Below, piece after piece: positions 51,101-59,736 of a stretch of 64,000 nucleotides of DNA. The stretch spans positions 1-64,000 of the forward strand of contig JAGZUF010000010.1 in NCBI GenBank assembly GCA_018380115.1, written 5' to 3'. The position numbers were made by a program, and so were the translations under genes. The notes below the pieces were generated by a model. The model worked only from the letters and a program-made list of their open reading frames with translations, searched no databases and had not been told where the DNA came from. Origin of the DNA: Oscillospiraceae bacterium. Lineage in GTDB: Bacteria; Bacillota; Clostridia; Oscillospirales; Ruminococcaceae. Every line of letters starts with the position of its first letter. Within the stretch, counting starts at the first letter, position 1.

Positions 51101-51733
51101 ATGCAAAAAGGTATCATCGGCAAGAAAATCGGCATGACGCAGATCTTCGATGAGAACGGCAAGGTCGTTCCCGTCACGGTCGTGGAAGCCGGCCCCTGCA
51201 CCGTGGTGCAGAAAAAGACGGTGGAAAGCGACGGCTATGTGGCTGTTCAGCTGGGCTTTGGCGACATCGCCGCCAAAAAGGTGACGAAGCCTGCCAAGGG
51301 CCACTTTGACAAGGCCGACGTGGCGCCCAAAAAGACGCTGCGCGAGTTCCGCCTTGCCGACATTAGCGGCATGAACGTGGGCGACATTATCAAGGCCGAT
51401 ACGTTCGCCGCGGGCGAGCACATCGACGTTGTGGGCACCTCGAAGGGCAAGGGCTATGCCGGCACCATCAAACGCTGGAACGGCCACCGCCTGCGCGAGA
51501 GCCATGGCACGGGCCCTGTGTCCCGCCATGCCGGTTCCATGGGCGCATGCTCTTCTCCCAGCCGTGTGTTTAAGGGCAAAAAGCTGCCCGGCCACCTGGG
51601 TGCTGAACGCGTCACCATCCAGAACCTGAAAGTCGTCAAAGTTGACGCCGAGAACAATCTCATCGCTATCAAAGGCGCGATCCCCGGCCCCAAGGGCAGC
51701 GTGGTCTGCATCTCCGATAGCGTGAAGGCGTAA
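51101..51733 (+). CDS. rplC: 50S ribosomal protein L3
   Basis: 210-residue L3, an early assembly protein reaching the peptidyl-transferase centre. KGIIGKKIGMTQIFDENGK at the start and the loop RHAGSMGACSSPSRVFKGKK that extends into 23S rRNA are typical. TAGGAGG lies 8 nt before the ATG. rplD follows after 14 nt. Confidence 0.99.
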   Translation: MQKGIIGKKIGMTQIFDENGKVVPVTVVEAGPCTVVQKKTVESDGYVAVQLGFGDIAAKKVTKPAKGHFDKADVAPKKTLREFRLADISGMNVGDIIKADTFAAGEHIDVVGTSKGKGYAGTIKRWNGHRLRESHGTGPVSRHAGSMGACSSPSRVFKGKKLPGHLGAERVTIQNLKVVKVDAENNLIAIKGAIPGPKGSVVCISDSVKA

Positions 51734-51747
51734 AGGAGGAAAGCATC

Positions 51748-52371
51748 ATGGCAAAATTTGACGTTTTGGATATGAACGGCAAGAAGGTCTCCACGATCGA
51801 GCTTTCCGACGCCGTGTTCGGCATGACGCCGAATGAAAAAGTAATGCACGCCGCTGTGGTGAATTTCCTGGCCAACCAGCGCCAGGGCACGCAGAGCACC
51901 AAAACCCGCAGCGAAGTGTCCGGCGGCGGCAAGAAGCCGTGGCGCCAGAAGGGCACCGGCCGCGCCCGTCAGGGTTCCATCCGCTCTCCGCAGTGGACGC
52001 ATGGCGGCATCGCCCTGGGCCCCAAGCCCCGCGATTACAGCTACCGCCTGAACAAAAAGGTGAAGCGCCTTGCCATTGTGAGCGCGCTAAGTGCAAAGGC
52101 TCAGGCCGGCGAGATGGTCGTGATTGACAAGATTGAAGCCGCCGAGTACAAGACGAAGACCGTGGCGGCCATGCTGAAGGCGGTGGACGCCGCGAAGAAG
52201 GCGCTGATCGTCACCCCGGCCGTGGATGAGAAGCTCGTGAAGAGCGCGGCGAACCTTGCCGGCGTCTCCACTACGGTTGTGGGCCAGATTAACACCTATG
52301 CCGTTCTGAACGGCGGCAAGCTCGTCATCAGCGCGGATGCGGCCAAGAAACTCGAGGAGGTATTTGCGTAA
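51748..52371 (+). CDS. rplD: 50S ribosomal protein L4
   Basis: 207-residue L4, lining the peptide exit tunnel; in many bacteria it represses its own operon. The tunnel loop is seen in STKTRSEVSGGGKKPWRQKG and RQGSIRSPQWTHGG. AAGGAGG is 8 nt upstream. The stop TAA shares its A with the rplW ATG, so the two are coupled. Confidence 0.99.
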   Translation: MAKFDVLDMNGKKVSTIELSDAVFGMTPNEKVMHAAVVNFLANQRQGTQSTKTRSEVSGGGKKPWRQKGTGRARQGSIRSPQWTHGGIALGPKPRDYSYRLNKKVKRLAIVSALSAKAQAGEMVVIDKIEAAEYKTKTVAAMLKAVDAAKKALIVTPAVDEKLVKSAANLAGVSTTVVGQINTYAVLNGGKLVISADAAKKLEEVFA

Positions 52372-52667
52372 TGAAAACTCCCGCTCAGGACATCATCCTC
52401 GCCCCGGTCATTACCGAGGCTTCTATGGCCGGCATTGCCAGCAAGAAGTATACCTTCAAAGTTGCGCACGGCGCCACGAAAGTGGACGTGAAGCGTGCGG
52501 CGGAAGAGCTGTTTGGCGTGAAGGTCGCGAAAGTGAACACCATCAGCGTGCGCGGCCGTTACCGCCGCCAGGGCCTGCACGGCGGCTATACAGCTGCCTC
52601 TAAAAAGGCCATCGTCACGCTGACGCAGGATTCCAAGGGCATTGATTTCTTCGAGTCCATGGTGTAA
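52371..52667 (+). CDS. rplW: 50S ribosomal protein L23
   Basis: 98-residue L23, at the tunnel exit where trigger factor and SRP dock. PAQDIILAPVITEAS near the N-terminus and VNTISVRGRYRRQGLHGG mark the family. GAGGAGG lies 10 nt before the ATG. A structured 85-nt spacer follows (stems AGCC/GGCT and GGAG/CTCC at about 52685-52735). Confidence 0.99.
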   Translation: MKTPAQDIILAPVITEASMAGIASKKYTFKVAHGATKVDVKRAAEELFGVKVAKVNTISVRGRYRRQGLHGGYTAASKKAIVTLTQDSKGIDFFESMV

Positions 52668-52752
52668 GGCCTGCGTCCTGTAAGAGCCTGAGGAAGGCTC
52701 GGCTATGGAGATATGACTCCGATAACAACATCATAAGAAAGAGAGAAAGACT

Positions 52753-53586
52753 ATGGCTATTAAAAAGTATAAACCGACAACGCCCGGCCGCCGCGGCATG
52801 ACGGTGACCGATTATTCTGCGCTGTCGAAAGTGGCGCCCGAGAGAAGCCTGCTCGAGCCCATGAAAAAAGCTGCCGGCCGCAACAACACCGGCCGCATCA
52901 CCGTGCGCCATCATGGCGGCGGCAACCGCACCAAATACCGTGTTATCGACTTCAAGCGCGACAAGCTGGACATGCCCGCTGTTGTGAAGACGCTGGAGTA
53001 CGACCCCAACCGTTCTGCTCATATTGCACTGGTGCAGTATGAGGACGGCGAGAAGCGCTACATCCTGGCGCCGGAGGGCCTGAAGGTAGGCGACACTGTG
53101 ATGAGCGGTGCGAATGCCGACATCAAGCCGGGCAACTGCCTGCCGTTTGTCAACATCCCTGTGGGCACCATTGTGCACAATATCGAGCTGTACCCCGGCA
53201 AGGGCGCGCAGCTTGTGCGCAGCGCCGGCAACATGGCGCAGCTGATGGCGAAGGAAGGCAAGTATGCCCTGGTGCGTCTGCCCTCCGGCGAGATGCGCAA
53301 TGTGCCTGTAAACTGCATCGCCACCATCGGTCAGGTGGGCAATATCGATCACGAGAATGTGAACATCGGCAAAGCCGGCCGCAAGCGCCACATGGGCTGG
53401 CGCCCGACGGTGCGCGGTTCTGTCATGAACCCGTGCGATCACCCGCACGGCGGCGGCGAGGGCAAAAGCCCTGTGGGCCGTCCCGGCCCTGTCACCCCGT
53501 GGGGCAAACCCGCCATGGGCTACAAGACACGCAAACATCACGCGCGTTCCGATAAGTTCATCGTCAAGCGCGCCAACGGTAAATAA
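52753..53586 (+). CDS. rplB: 50S ribosomal protein L2
   Basis: 277-residue L2, required for subunit joining and peptidyl-transferase assembly. YKPTTPGRRGMTVTDYS at the start, GGGNRTKYRVIDFKR, and the highly conserved VMNPCDHPHGGGEGKSPVGR near the C-terminus. Ribosome binding site is a GAGAGAAAG stretch, weaker than neighbours. rpsS follows after 14 nt. Confidence 0.99.
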   Translation: MAIKKYKPTTPGRRGMTVTDYSALSKVAPERSLLEPMKKAAGRNNTGRITVRHHGGGNRTKYRVIDFKRDKLDMPAVVKTLEYDPNRSAHIALVQYEDGEKRYILAPEGLKVGDTVMSGANADIKPGNCLPFVNIPVGTIVHNIELYPGKGAQLVRSAGNMAQLMAKEGKYALVRLPSGEMRNVPVNCIATIGQVGNIDHENVNIGKAGRKRHMGWRPTVRGSVMNPCDHPHGGGEGKSPVGRPGPVTPWGKPAMGYKTRKHHARSDKFIVKRANGK

Positions 53587-53600
53587 GGAGGAGAGCTGTC

Positions 53601-53876
53601 ATGGGTAGAAGTGTTAAAAAAGGACCTTTCGTCCAGCCGGTGCTGCTCAAACGTGTGCAGGCGATGAATGAGGCTGGCGAGAAGCGTGTGCTCAAAACCT
53701 GGAGCCGCTCCTCCACGATTTTTCCGGATTTCGTAGGCCATACCTTTGCCGTGCACGACGGGCGCAAGCACGTTCCCGTGTATGTCACGGAGGACATGGT
53801 GGGCCACAAGCTGGGCGAGTTCGCCCCCACCCGCACCTTCAAAGGCCACGCGGGCGGCAAGACCACCGGCAAATAA
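53601..53876 (+). CDS. rpsS: 30S ribosomal protein S19
   Basis: 91-residue S19 of the 30S head, next to the decoding site. GRSVKKGPFVQPVLLKRV, and HVPVYVTEDMVGHKLGEFAP are standard. AAGGAGG stands 9 nt upstream of the ATG. Confidence 0.99.
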   Translation: MGRSVKKGPFVQPVLLKRVQAMNEAGEKRVLKTWSRSSTIFPDFVGHTFAVHDGRKHVPVYVTEDMVGHKLGEFAPTRTFKGHAGGKTTGK

Positions 53877-53895
53877 AGGATAGGAGAGGATTACA

Positions 53896-54231
53896 ATGGA
53901 AGCAAGGGCACATCTTAGATACGCCCGCATCGCGCCCCGCAAGGTCTCTGTGGTGCTGGATCTGATCCGCGATCAGGACCTGGACAAGGCGCTGGCGATT
54001 CTGCAGTACACCCCGAAGGCTGCCTCCGAGCTCCTTTTGAAACTGGTGAAGTCTGCCGCCGCCAATGCGGAAAACAACCACAATATGGATAAGAACAACC
54101 TGTACGTAGCCGAGTGCTTTGTCACCCCGGGGCCCACGCTGAAGCGTATGCGCCCCCGTGCACAGGGCCGCGCATTCCGCGTTCTGAAGAGAACCAGCCA
54201 TATCACGGTTGTTCTCAAAGAGAAAGAGTAA
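53896..54231 (+). CDS. rplV: 50S ribosomal protein L22
   Basis: 111-residue L22; its beta-hairpin narrows the exit tunnel and is a site for macrolide resistance. ARAHLRYARIAPRKVSVVLD opens the protein, and PTLKRMRPRAQGRAFRVLKR is the tunnel hairpin. Normal residues, no resistance insertion seen. Followed after 15 nt by rpsC. Confidence 0.99.
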   Translation: MEARAHLRYARIAPRKVSVVLDLIRDQDLDKALAILQYTPKAASELLLKLVKSAAANAENNHNMDKNNLYVAECFVTPGPTLKRMRPRAQGRAFRVLKRTSHITVVLKEKE

Positions 54232-54246
54232 GGAGGTAAGCACAGT

Positions 54247-54978
54247 ATGGGTCAGAAAGTCAATCCCCACGGTCTTCGCGTGGGTGTCATCAAAGATTGG
54301 GACAGCCGCTGGTTCACCTCTAAGCGCGATTTCGGCGATACCCTCGTGGAGGACTACAAGCTGCGCAAACAGCTGAAAAAGCAGCTGTTCAACGCCGGTG
54401 TTCCCAAAATTGAGATCGAGCGCACGTTCGACAGCCAGACAGGCAAGCCCCGTGTGCGCGTCACCGTTCACTGCTCCAAGCCGGGCATGGTGATCGGCAA
54501 GGGCGGCGCCGAGAAGGAGAAGCTGCAGGCGCAGCTTACTAAGCAGTACGGTAAGGATATTTACCTGAACATCGTTGAGGTGCGCAACCCTGATGTGAAC
54601 GCTCAGCTGGTGGCCGAGAACATCGCTTCCCAGCTTGAACGCCGCATCGCCTTCCGCCGCGCTATGAAGCTTTGCATGGGCCGTGCCATGCGCATGGGTG
54701 CTAAGGGCATCAAAGCTCAGGTGGGTGGCCGTCTGGCAGGCGCCGACATTGCCCGCAGCGAAAGCTATCACGAGGGCACTATCCCTCTTCAGACGCTGCG
54801 TGCAGACATCGACTATGGTTTTGCCGAGGCGGACACCACCTACGGAAAAATCGGCGTGAAGGTGTGGATTTATAAGGGCGAAGTGCTCAAGGGCGCCAAG
54901 CCTGTAGAGCCCGAACCCCGCTTTGAGCGCCGCGAGCGCCGCGCGCCCAGAACCCGCAGAGAAGGAGGCAACAAATAA
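54247..54978 (+). CDS. rpsC: 30S ribosomal protein S3
   Basis: 243-residue S3 of the mRNA entry channel. GQKVNPHGLRVGVIKDWDSR at the start, the KH motif GMVIGKGGAEKEKLQ, and an Arg-rich C-terminal tail. AAGGAGG lies 10 nt before the ATG. Its last codon overlaps the rplP start by 1 nt. Confidence 0.99.
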   Translation: MGQKVNPHGLRVGVIKDWDSRWFTSKRDFGDTLVEDYKLRKQLKKQLFNAGVPKIEIERTFDSQTGKPRVRVTVHCSKPGMVIGKGGAEKEKLQAQLTKQYGKDIYLNIVEVRNPDVNAQLVAENIASQLERRIAFRRAMKLCMGRAMRMGAKGIKAQVGGRLAGADIARSESYHEGTIPLQTLRADIDYGFAEADTTYGKIGVKVWIYKGEVLKGAKPVEPEPRFERRERRAPRTRREGGNK

Positions 54979-55394
54979 TGTTACTGCCCAAACGCGTGAA
55001 ATACCGCCGCGTCCAGCGCGGCCGCATGAAAGGTAAGGCCATGCGTGGCAATACCGTTTCTCAGGGCCAGTATGGCATCGTTGCCCTGGAGCCCTCCTGG
55101 ATCACCTCGAACCAGATTGAGGCCGCCCGTGTCGCCATGACGCGCTATATCAAGCGCGGCGGCAAGGTGTGGATCAAGATTTTCCCGGATAAGCCCGTCA
55201 CCGAAAAGCCGGCCGAGACGCGCATGGGCTCCGGTAAGGGCAGCCCCGAGTACTGGGTGGCCGTGGTGAAGCCCGGCCGTGTGCTGTTCGAAATTGCCGA
55301 CGTAAGCGAAGAAACCGCGCGCGAGGCCCTGCGCCTTGCCGCCCACAAGCTGCCGGTGAAGTGCAAATTCGTCAAACGTGAGGAGGTTGAATGA
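54978..55394 (+). CDS. rplP: 50S ribosomal protein L16
   Basis: 138-residue L16 near the A-site. LLPKRVKYRRVQRGRMKG and GSGKGSPEYWVAVVKPGRVL with the conserved Met-Gly-Ser-Gly-Lys-Gly loop. Coupled to rpsC by overlap, and to rpmC whose start region is in its 3' end. Confidence 0.99.
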   Translation: MLLPKRVKYRRVQRGRMKGKAMRGNTVSQGQYGIVALEPSWITSNQIEAARVAMTRYIKRGGKVWIKIFPDKPVTEKPAETRMGSGKGSPEYWVAVVKPGRVLFEIADVSEETAREALRLAAHKLPVKCKFVKREEVE

Positions 55395-55396
55395 GC

Positions 55397-55597
55397 ATGA
55401 AAGCAGCCGAACTGCGCGAAATGAGCAACGCAGAACTGACCAAGAAGCTGGCCGAGCTGAAAGAAGAGCTGTTCAACCTTCGTTTTCAGCACGCCATCAA
55501 CCAGCTGGAGAATCCCGGCCGCATTGAAACCGTCAAACGAGACATTGCCCGCGTGAACACTGTTCTGCGCGCCAATGAGCTCAAGGACGCTGAATAA
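55397..55597 (+). CDS. rpmC: 50S ribosomal protein L29
   Basis: 66-residue L29 at the tunnel exit. Two ATGs (55391 and 55397) follow AGGAGG (55381-55386) at 4 and 10 nt. The second is chosen because spacing of 8-11 nt is the rule in this operon and the protein then starts MKAAELREMS as is usual. If the first is used, it adds two residues and overlaps rplP. Confidence 0.97.
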   Translation: MKAAELREMSNAELTKKLAELKEELFNLRFQHAINQLENPGRIETVKRDIARVNTVLRANELKDAE

Positions 55598-55615
55598 TAG
55601 AGAGGGAGGAAGACC

Positions 55616-55870
55616 ATGGAACGCAATCTGAGAAAGACCCGTGTGGGTGTGGTCGTGTCTGATAAAATGGACAAAACGGCCGTGGTGTCTGTAATGGACA
55701 GCGTGCAGCACCCTCTCTACAAGAAGATCATGAAGCGCACGGTGAAGTTCAAGGTTCACGATGAGAATAACGAGTGCGGCGTGGGTGACCGCGTCATGAT
55801 CATGGAGACCCGTCCTTTGAGCCGCGACAAGCGCTGGAGACTGGTCAAGATCGTTGAGAAAGCGAAATAA
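55616..55870 (+). CDS. rpsQ: 30S ribosomal protein S17
   Basis: 84-residue S17, an early 16S rRNA binder with an OB fold. RKTRVGVVVSDKMDKTAVVS and GDRVMIMETRPLSRDKRWRL are typical. GGGAGG lies a few nucleotides before the ATG. Confidence 0.99.
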   Translation: MERNLRKTRVGVVVSDKMDKTAVVSVMDSVQHPLYKKIMKRTVKFKVHDENNECGVGDRVMIMETRPLSRDKRWRLVKIVEKAK

Positions 55871-55897
55871 CGCAGCTTTGAAAGGAGATTCTGTCTT

Positions 55898-56266
55898 ATG
55901 GTACAGATGCAAAGCTATCTCAAAGTGGCCGACAACACGGGTGCGAAGGAAATCATGTGCATCCGCGTGCTGGGCGGCTCGCGTAAGAGATACGCCGGCA
56001 TCGGCGATGTGATCGTGGCTTCGGTCAAGAAAGCAGCGCCGAACGGCACCGTGAAAAAGGGCGATGTGGTCAAGGCTGTGGTGGTTCGCAGCAAACAGGG
56101 CCTGCGCCGCGAAGACGGTTCTTATATCCGCTTCGACGAAAACGCGGCTGTTATCATCCGCGAGGACAAAAACCCGAGGGGCACCCGTATCTTTGGGCCG
56201 GTGGCGCGCGAGCTGCGCGATGCTGGATACCTGAAGATCGTCAGCCTTGCTCCGGAGTCGCTGTAA
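55898..56266 (+). CDS. rplN: 50S ribosomal protein L14
   Basis: 122-residue L14, contacting 16S rRNA in the subunit bridge. VQMQSYLKVADNTGAKEIMC opens the family; RREDGSYIRFDENAAVII and GTRIFGPVARELR follow. AAAGGAG lies upstream. The AAGGAGG for rplX begins on its stop codon. Confidence 0.99.
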   Translation: MVQMQSYLKVADNTGAKEIMCIRVLGGSRKRYAGIGDVIVASVKKAAPNGTVKKGDVVKAVVVRSKQGLRREDGSYIRFDENAAVIIREDKNPRGTRIFGPVARELRDAGYLKIVSLAPESL

Positions 56267-56281
56267 GGAGGTTTTTTGACA

Positions 56282-56596
56282 GTGGAAAAAGTTCATGTGA
56301 AAACCGGCGACACCGTGATGATCATCAGCGGCAAAGACCGCGGCAACTCCGGCAAGGTGTTGCAGGTGAGCCCGAAAGAGGGCAAAGTCATCGTGGAAGG
56401 CCGTAATATGGTCACAAAGCACGTCAAGCCCCGCCGTCAGGGCGAGCAGGGCGGCATCGTAAAGGCCGAGGGCGCTCTCTATGCGTCCAAGGTGATGCCC
56501 GTCTGTCCGAAGTGCGGCAAGGCCACGCGTGTGGGCCACACCGAAAAAGACGGTAAAAAAGTGCGCGTCTGCAAAAAATGCGGCGCGGAATTTTAA
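56282..56596 (+). CDS. rplX: 50S ribosomal protein L24
   Basis: 104-residue L24, an assembly initiator. KOW motif ISGKDRGNSGKVLQV and a C-terminal pair CPKC...CKKC like zinc-ribbon L24 forms. Two starts follow AAGGAGG (56265-56271): TTG 56276 at 4 nt and GTG 56282 at 10 nt; the GTG is preferred from the usual 8-11 nt spacing here, and rplO shows the same TTGACA-(A/G)TG pattern. Confidence 0.96.
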   Translation: MEKVHVKTGDTVMIISGKDRGNSGKVLQVSPKEGKVIVEGRNMVTKHVKPRRQGEQGGIVKAEGALYASKVMPVCPKCGKATRVGHTEKDGKKVRVCKKCGAEF

Positions 56597-56617
56597 GAAA
56601 GGGAGGGCACAAGGACA

Positions 56618-57157
56618 ATGGCAAGATTGAAAGACGCTTATGTCAAGGACGTCGCTCCCGCTCTGATGAAGAAATTCAGCTATAAAAGCGTAATGCAGAT
56701 TCCCAAGCTGGATAAGGTGGTCATCAACGTGGGCTGCGGCGAAGCGCGCGACAACCCCAAAATTATGGACGCCATTCTCTCTGACCTGGCGAAAATTACC
56801 GGTCAGAAGGCAGTGGTGTGCCGCGCCAAGAAGAGCGTTGCGAACTTCAAGCTGCGCGAGGGCATGCCCATCGGCGCCAAGGTGACGCTGCGCGGCGAGC
56901 GCATGTATGAATTTGTGGACCGCTTCTTCAGTGTGGCCCTGCCCCGCGTGCGCGACTTCCGCGGCATCAACGGCAACTCCTTCGACGGCCGCGGCAACTA
57001 CTCCTGCGGTGTGAAAGAGCAGCTGATTTTCCCGGAGATTGACTACGACAAGATTGACGCCGTGCGCGGCATGGATGTCTGCTTTGTCACCACCGCGAAG
57101 ACCGACGAAGAGGCCAAAGAGCTGCTGACGCTTTTGGGCGCTCCGTTTGCGAACTAA
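56618..57157 (+). CDS. rplE: 50S ribosomal protein L5
   Basis: 179-residue L5 that binds 5S rRNA and the P-site tRNA. SVMQIPKLDKVVINVGCGEA near the start, the GVKEQLIFPEIDYDKID segment and MDVCFVTTAKTDEEA at the end. GGGAGGG is 10 nt before the ATG. Confidence 0.99.
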   Translation: MARLKDAYVKDVAPALMKKFSYKSVMQIPKLDKVVINVGCGEARDNPKIMDAILSDLAKITGQKAVVCRAKKSVANFKLREGMPIGAKVTLRGERMYEFVDRFFSVALPRVRDFRGINGNSFDGRGNYSCGVKEQLIFPEIDYDKIDAVRGMDVCFVTTAKTDEEAKELLTLLGAPFAN

Positions 57158-57173
57158 AGGGAGGGCATGAGAT

Positions 57174-57359
57174 TTGGCTAAGACAAGCATGAAAGTGAAA
57201 CAGCAGATGGCGCCGAAGTTCAGCACACGTGCTTACAACCGCTGCAAAATCTGCGGCCGCCCCCACGCCTATCTGCGCAAATATGGCGTATGCCGTATCT
57301 GCTTCCGTGAGCTGGCCTATAAGGGCGAGATCCCCGGCGTGAAGAAAGCCAGCTGGTAA
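57174..57359 (+). CDS. rpsZ: 30S ribosomal protein S14, zinc-binding type Z
   Basis: 61-residue S14 with both zinc pairs, CKIC and CRIC, so the zinc-dependent form. KFSTRAYNRCKICGRPHAYL is the family signature. The start is a TTG at 57174 with GGGAGGG 8 nt upstream; no ATG fits. Confidence 0.98.
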   Translation: MAKTSMKVKQQMAPKFSTRAYNRCKICGRPHAYLRKYGVCRICFRELAYKGEIPGVKKASW

Positions 57360-57412
57360 ACAGCGGGCAAACACGAGAGCACAACTGAACAACACTAGGA
57401 GGTTAGTGGCAC

Positions 57413-57811
57413 ATGCAAATTACTGATCCTATCGCGGATCTGCTGACCCGCGTCCGCAACGCCAGCACTGCCAAACACCCTTCGGTAGACGTTCCCGCTT
57501 CCAATTTGAAAAAGGCCATCGCCAACATTCTTTTGGAAGAAGGTTATGTGAAGGGCGTTCAGGTCATCGATGATGACAAGCAGGGCGTGATCCGCATCAC
57601 GCTGAAATACACCGAAACCGGCGCTCCCGTCATCTCGGGCCTTCGCCGCGTATCGAAGCCGGGCCTTCGCATCTATTCCAACTGCGAAGACATGCCCAAG
57701 GTCATGAAGGGCCTGGGCACGGCTATCATCTCCACTTCGAAGGGCGTTATGACAGACAAATCCGCACGCAGGGAAAATGTGGGCGGCGAAGTCCTCGCCT
57801 TTGTGTGGTAA
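57413..57811 (+). CDS. rpsH: 30S ribosomal protein S8
   Basis: 132-residue S8, 16S rRNA binder and in E. coli the repressor of the spc operon. MQITDPIADLLTRVRNA, LRRVSKPGLRIYS and the final LGTAIISTSKGVMTDKSA are standard. AGGAGG lies upstream of the ATG after a 53-nt spacer. Confidence 0.99.
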   Translation: MQITDPIADLLTRVRNASTAKHPSVDVPASNLKKAIANILLEEGYVKGVQVIDDDKQGVIRITLKYTETGAPVISGLRRVSKPGLRIYSNCEDMPKVMKGLGTAIISTSKGVMTDKSARRENVGGEVLAFVW

Positions 57812-57827
57812 GAAAGGGGCATAGACA

Positions 57828-58373
57828 ATGTCGAGAATTGGAAGAAAACCCATCGTCATCCCGGCGGGCGTTGAGGTCAAGATCGATGGCAGCAGCGTCA
57901 CCGTGAAGGGCCCCAAGGGCACGCTGAATTCCCACATCAATCCCATCATCACTGCGAAGGTGGAGAATGGTGAAGTAGTCGTGACCCGCCCCAATGACGA
58001 GAAGGAAGCCCGCAGCCTGCATGGCCTGACGCGTACCATTATTCACAACATGGTGGAAGGCGTCACCAATGGCTATAAGAAAGAGCTTGAGATCCAGGGC
58101 GTGGGCTACCGCGCTTCGAAACAGGGCAAGGACCTTGTGATGAACCTGGGTTATTCACACCCGGTCGTCGTCCCTGAAACAGACGGCATCACCATTGAAG
58201 TTCCCGATCCTCTCAAGATCGTTATCAACGGCATCGACAAACAGCGTGTCGGCCAGTTTGCCGCGGAAGTGCGCGAAAAGCGCCCGCCCGAACCCTACAA
58301 GGGCAAAGGCATCCGCTATGTGGGCGAGTATGTTGCCCATAAAGAGGGCAAGGCCGGCAAGGGCGCAAAATAA
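57828..58373 (+). CDS. rplF: 50S ribosomal protein L6
   Basis: 181-residue L6 near the sarcin-ricin loop. SRIGRKPIVIPAGVEV at the start and the duplicated alpha/beta domain with PEPYKGKGIRYVGEY near the end. AAAGGGG is upstream of ATG. Confidence 0.99.
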   Translation: MSRIGRKPIVIPAGVEVKIDGSSVTVKGPKGTLNSHINPIITAKVENGEVVVTRPNDEKEARSLHGLTRTIIHNMVEGVTNGYKKELEIQGVGYRASKQGKDLVMNLGYSHPVVVPETDGITIEVPDPLKIVINGIDKQRVGQFAAEVREKRPPEPYKGKGIRYVGEYVAHKEGKAGKGAK

Positions 58374-58391
58374 GAGAAGGAGTGAAGAGAC

Positions 58392-58751
58392 ATGGTCAAT
58401 AAACCGGATAAGAATGTCGCGCGCCTGCGCAGACACCGCCGCGTCCGCGGCAAGATCTCCGGCACGGCAGCGTGCCCGCGTCTGGATGTGTTCCGCTCCT
58501 CCAAGCATATCTACGCCCAGCTCATCGATGACGTGGCCGGCGTTACGCTGGCCAGCGCGTCCAGCATGGACAAAGATTTTGAAGGCTTTGGCGGCAACAT
58601 CGAGGCTGCGAAGAAGGTTGGCAACATGATAGCCAAAAAGGCAGCCGAGAAGGGCATCACCAAAGCGGTGTACGACCGCGGCGGCTTTGTGTATCACGGC
58701 CGCGTGAAAGCTTTGGCGGAAGGCGCCCGTGAGGGCGGCCTCGAGCTGTAA
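58392..58751 (+). CDS. rplR: 50S ribosomal protein L18
   Basis: 119-residue L18, which binds 5S rRNA with L5. RLRRHRRVRGKISGTAACPR and VYDRGGFVYHGRVKALAEGA are family-typical. GAAGGAG lies upstream. rpsE follows after 11 nt. Confidence 0.99.
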   Translation: MVNKPDKNVARLRRHRRVRGKISGTAACPRLDVFRSSKHIYAQLIDDVAGVTLASASSMDKDFEGFGGNIEAAKKVGNMIAKKAAEKGITKAVYDRGGFVYHGRVKALAEGAREGGLEL

Positions 58752-58762
58752 GGAGGATACAA

Positions 58763-59263
58763 ATGGAAAAGATCGACGCATCCACCATGGAGCTGCAGGA
58801 AAAGGTTGTTGCCATCAACCGTGTATCCAAAACCGTGAAGGGCGGCCGCGTGATGAAATTCTCTGCGCTTGTCGTCGTGGGTGACGGCAATGGCACCGTT
58901 GGCTTTGGCCTTGGTAAGGCCGCCGAAGTGCCCGAGGCTATCCGCAAGGGCCTGGAGGACGCCAAGAAGAACCTGCACAAGATTGCCATGAAGGGTACTA
59001 CCATCCCTCATGAGGTTGTGGGCAAATTCGGCGCTGGCCAGGTGCTGATGCGCCCAGCCCCCGAAGGCACCGGCGTTATCGCCGGCGGCGCAGTGCGCGC
59101 CGTGCTGGAAGTGGCGGGCATCAAGGATATCCGCACCAAATGCCAGCGCACCAACAACCCCTGCAACGTGGTGACTGCCACCATGAACGGCCTGCTCAGC
59201 CTGATGAGCGCCGAGCAGGTGGCTGCCAAGCGCGGCAAGTCCGTGCAGGAAATTTTGGGTTAA
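58763..59263 (+). CDS. rpsE: 30S ribosomal protein S5
   Basis: 166-residue S5, important for accuracy and mRNA helicase activity. LQEKVVAINRVSKTVKGGR, FGLGKAAEVPEAIRKGLEDA and the ...GGAVRAVLEVAGIKDI region. No spectinomycin-resistance change was looked for in detail. AAGGAGG is 6-7 nt before the ATG. Confidence 0.99.
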   Translation: MEKIDASTMELQEKVVAINRVSKTVKGGRVMKFSALVVVGDGNGTVGFGLGKAAEVPEAIRKGLEDAKKNLHKIAMKGTTIPHEVVGKFGAGQVLMRPAPEGTGVIAGGAVRAVLEVAGIKDIRTKCQRTNNPCNVVTATMNGLLSLMSAEQVAAKRGKSVQEILG

Positions 59264-59277
59264 GGAGGCAGTGAACC

Positions 59278-59715
59278 ATGGCTGAAGAAGTGAAAGTGAC
59301 AGCCGCGGCCGAGGAGAAGGCCCCTGCCAAGAAGCCGGCTGCGAAGAAAACTGCCGCAAAACCCGCCGCAGAAAAGAAGCCTGCGGCTAAGAAAACGGCG
59401 GCAACAAAAGAGGGCGCCGAGAAAAAGGCCCCTGCAAAGAAGGCGGCCCCCAAGGCCGCTGCCGAAAAGAAAGAGGCGCCGGCCGCAGAGAAGGCTGCGC
59501 CCAGCACCAAGAAGGCACCCGCCAAAGCGAAAGCTGCTGAAGGCCTTGCCATCACGCTGGTGAAAAGCCTCATCGGCCGTTCTGATTGCCAGATCGCCAC
59601 GGCCAAAAGCCTGGGCCTGAAACGTGTAGGCGACAAAACTGTGCAGCCTGACAACGCGGCCACAAAGGGCAAGATCAGCAAGATCTCTCATATGGTGAAA
59701 GTCACCAAAGCGTAA
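59278..59715 (+). CDS. rpmD: 50S ribosomal protein L30 with long Ala/Lys/Pro-rich N-terminal extension
   Basis: 145 residues, more than twice the normal L30 (about 58-60). Residues ~89-145 are the L30 core (LAITLVKSLIGRSDCQIATA, then LGLKRVGDKTVQ). Residues 1-88 are an Ala/Lys/Pro/Glu-rich, histone-H1-like low-complexity segment with a 15-residue near-repeat (PAAKKTAA at 20 and 35). The start is well supported: AAGGAGG lies 10 nt before the ATG and no other start fits between it and rpsE. The extension should protrude from the 50S surface and may bind RNA; the function is unknown. Confidence 0.93.
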   Translation: MAEEVKVTAAAEEKAPAKKPAAKKTAAKPAAEKKPAAKKTAATKEGAEKKAPAKKAAPKAAAEKKEAPAAEKAAPSTKKAPAKAKAAEGLAITLVKSLIGRSDCQIATAKSLGLKRVGDKTVQPDNAATKGKISKISHMVKVTKA

Positions 59716-59736
59716 CAGCAAGGAGGTGCATTGACA

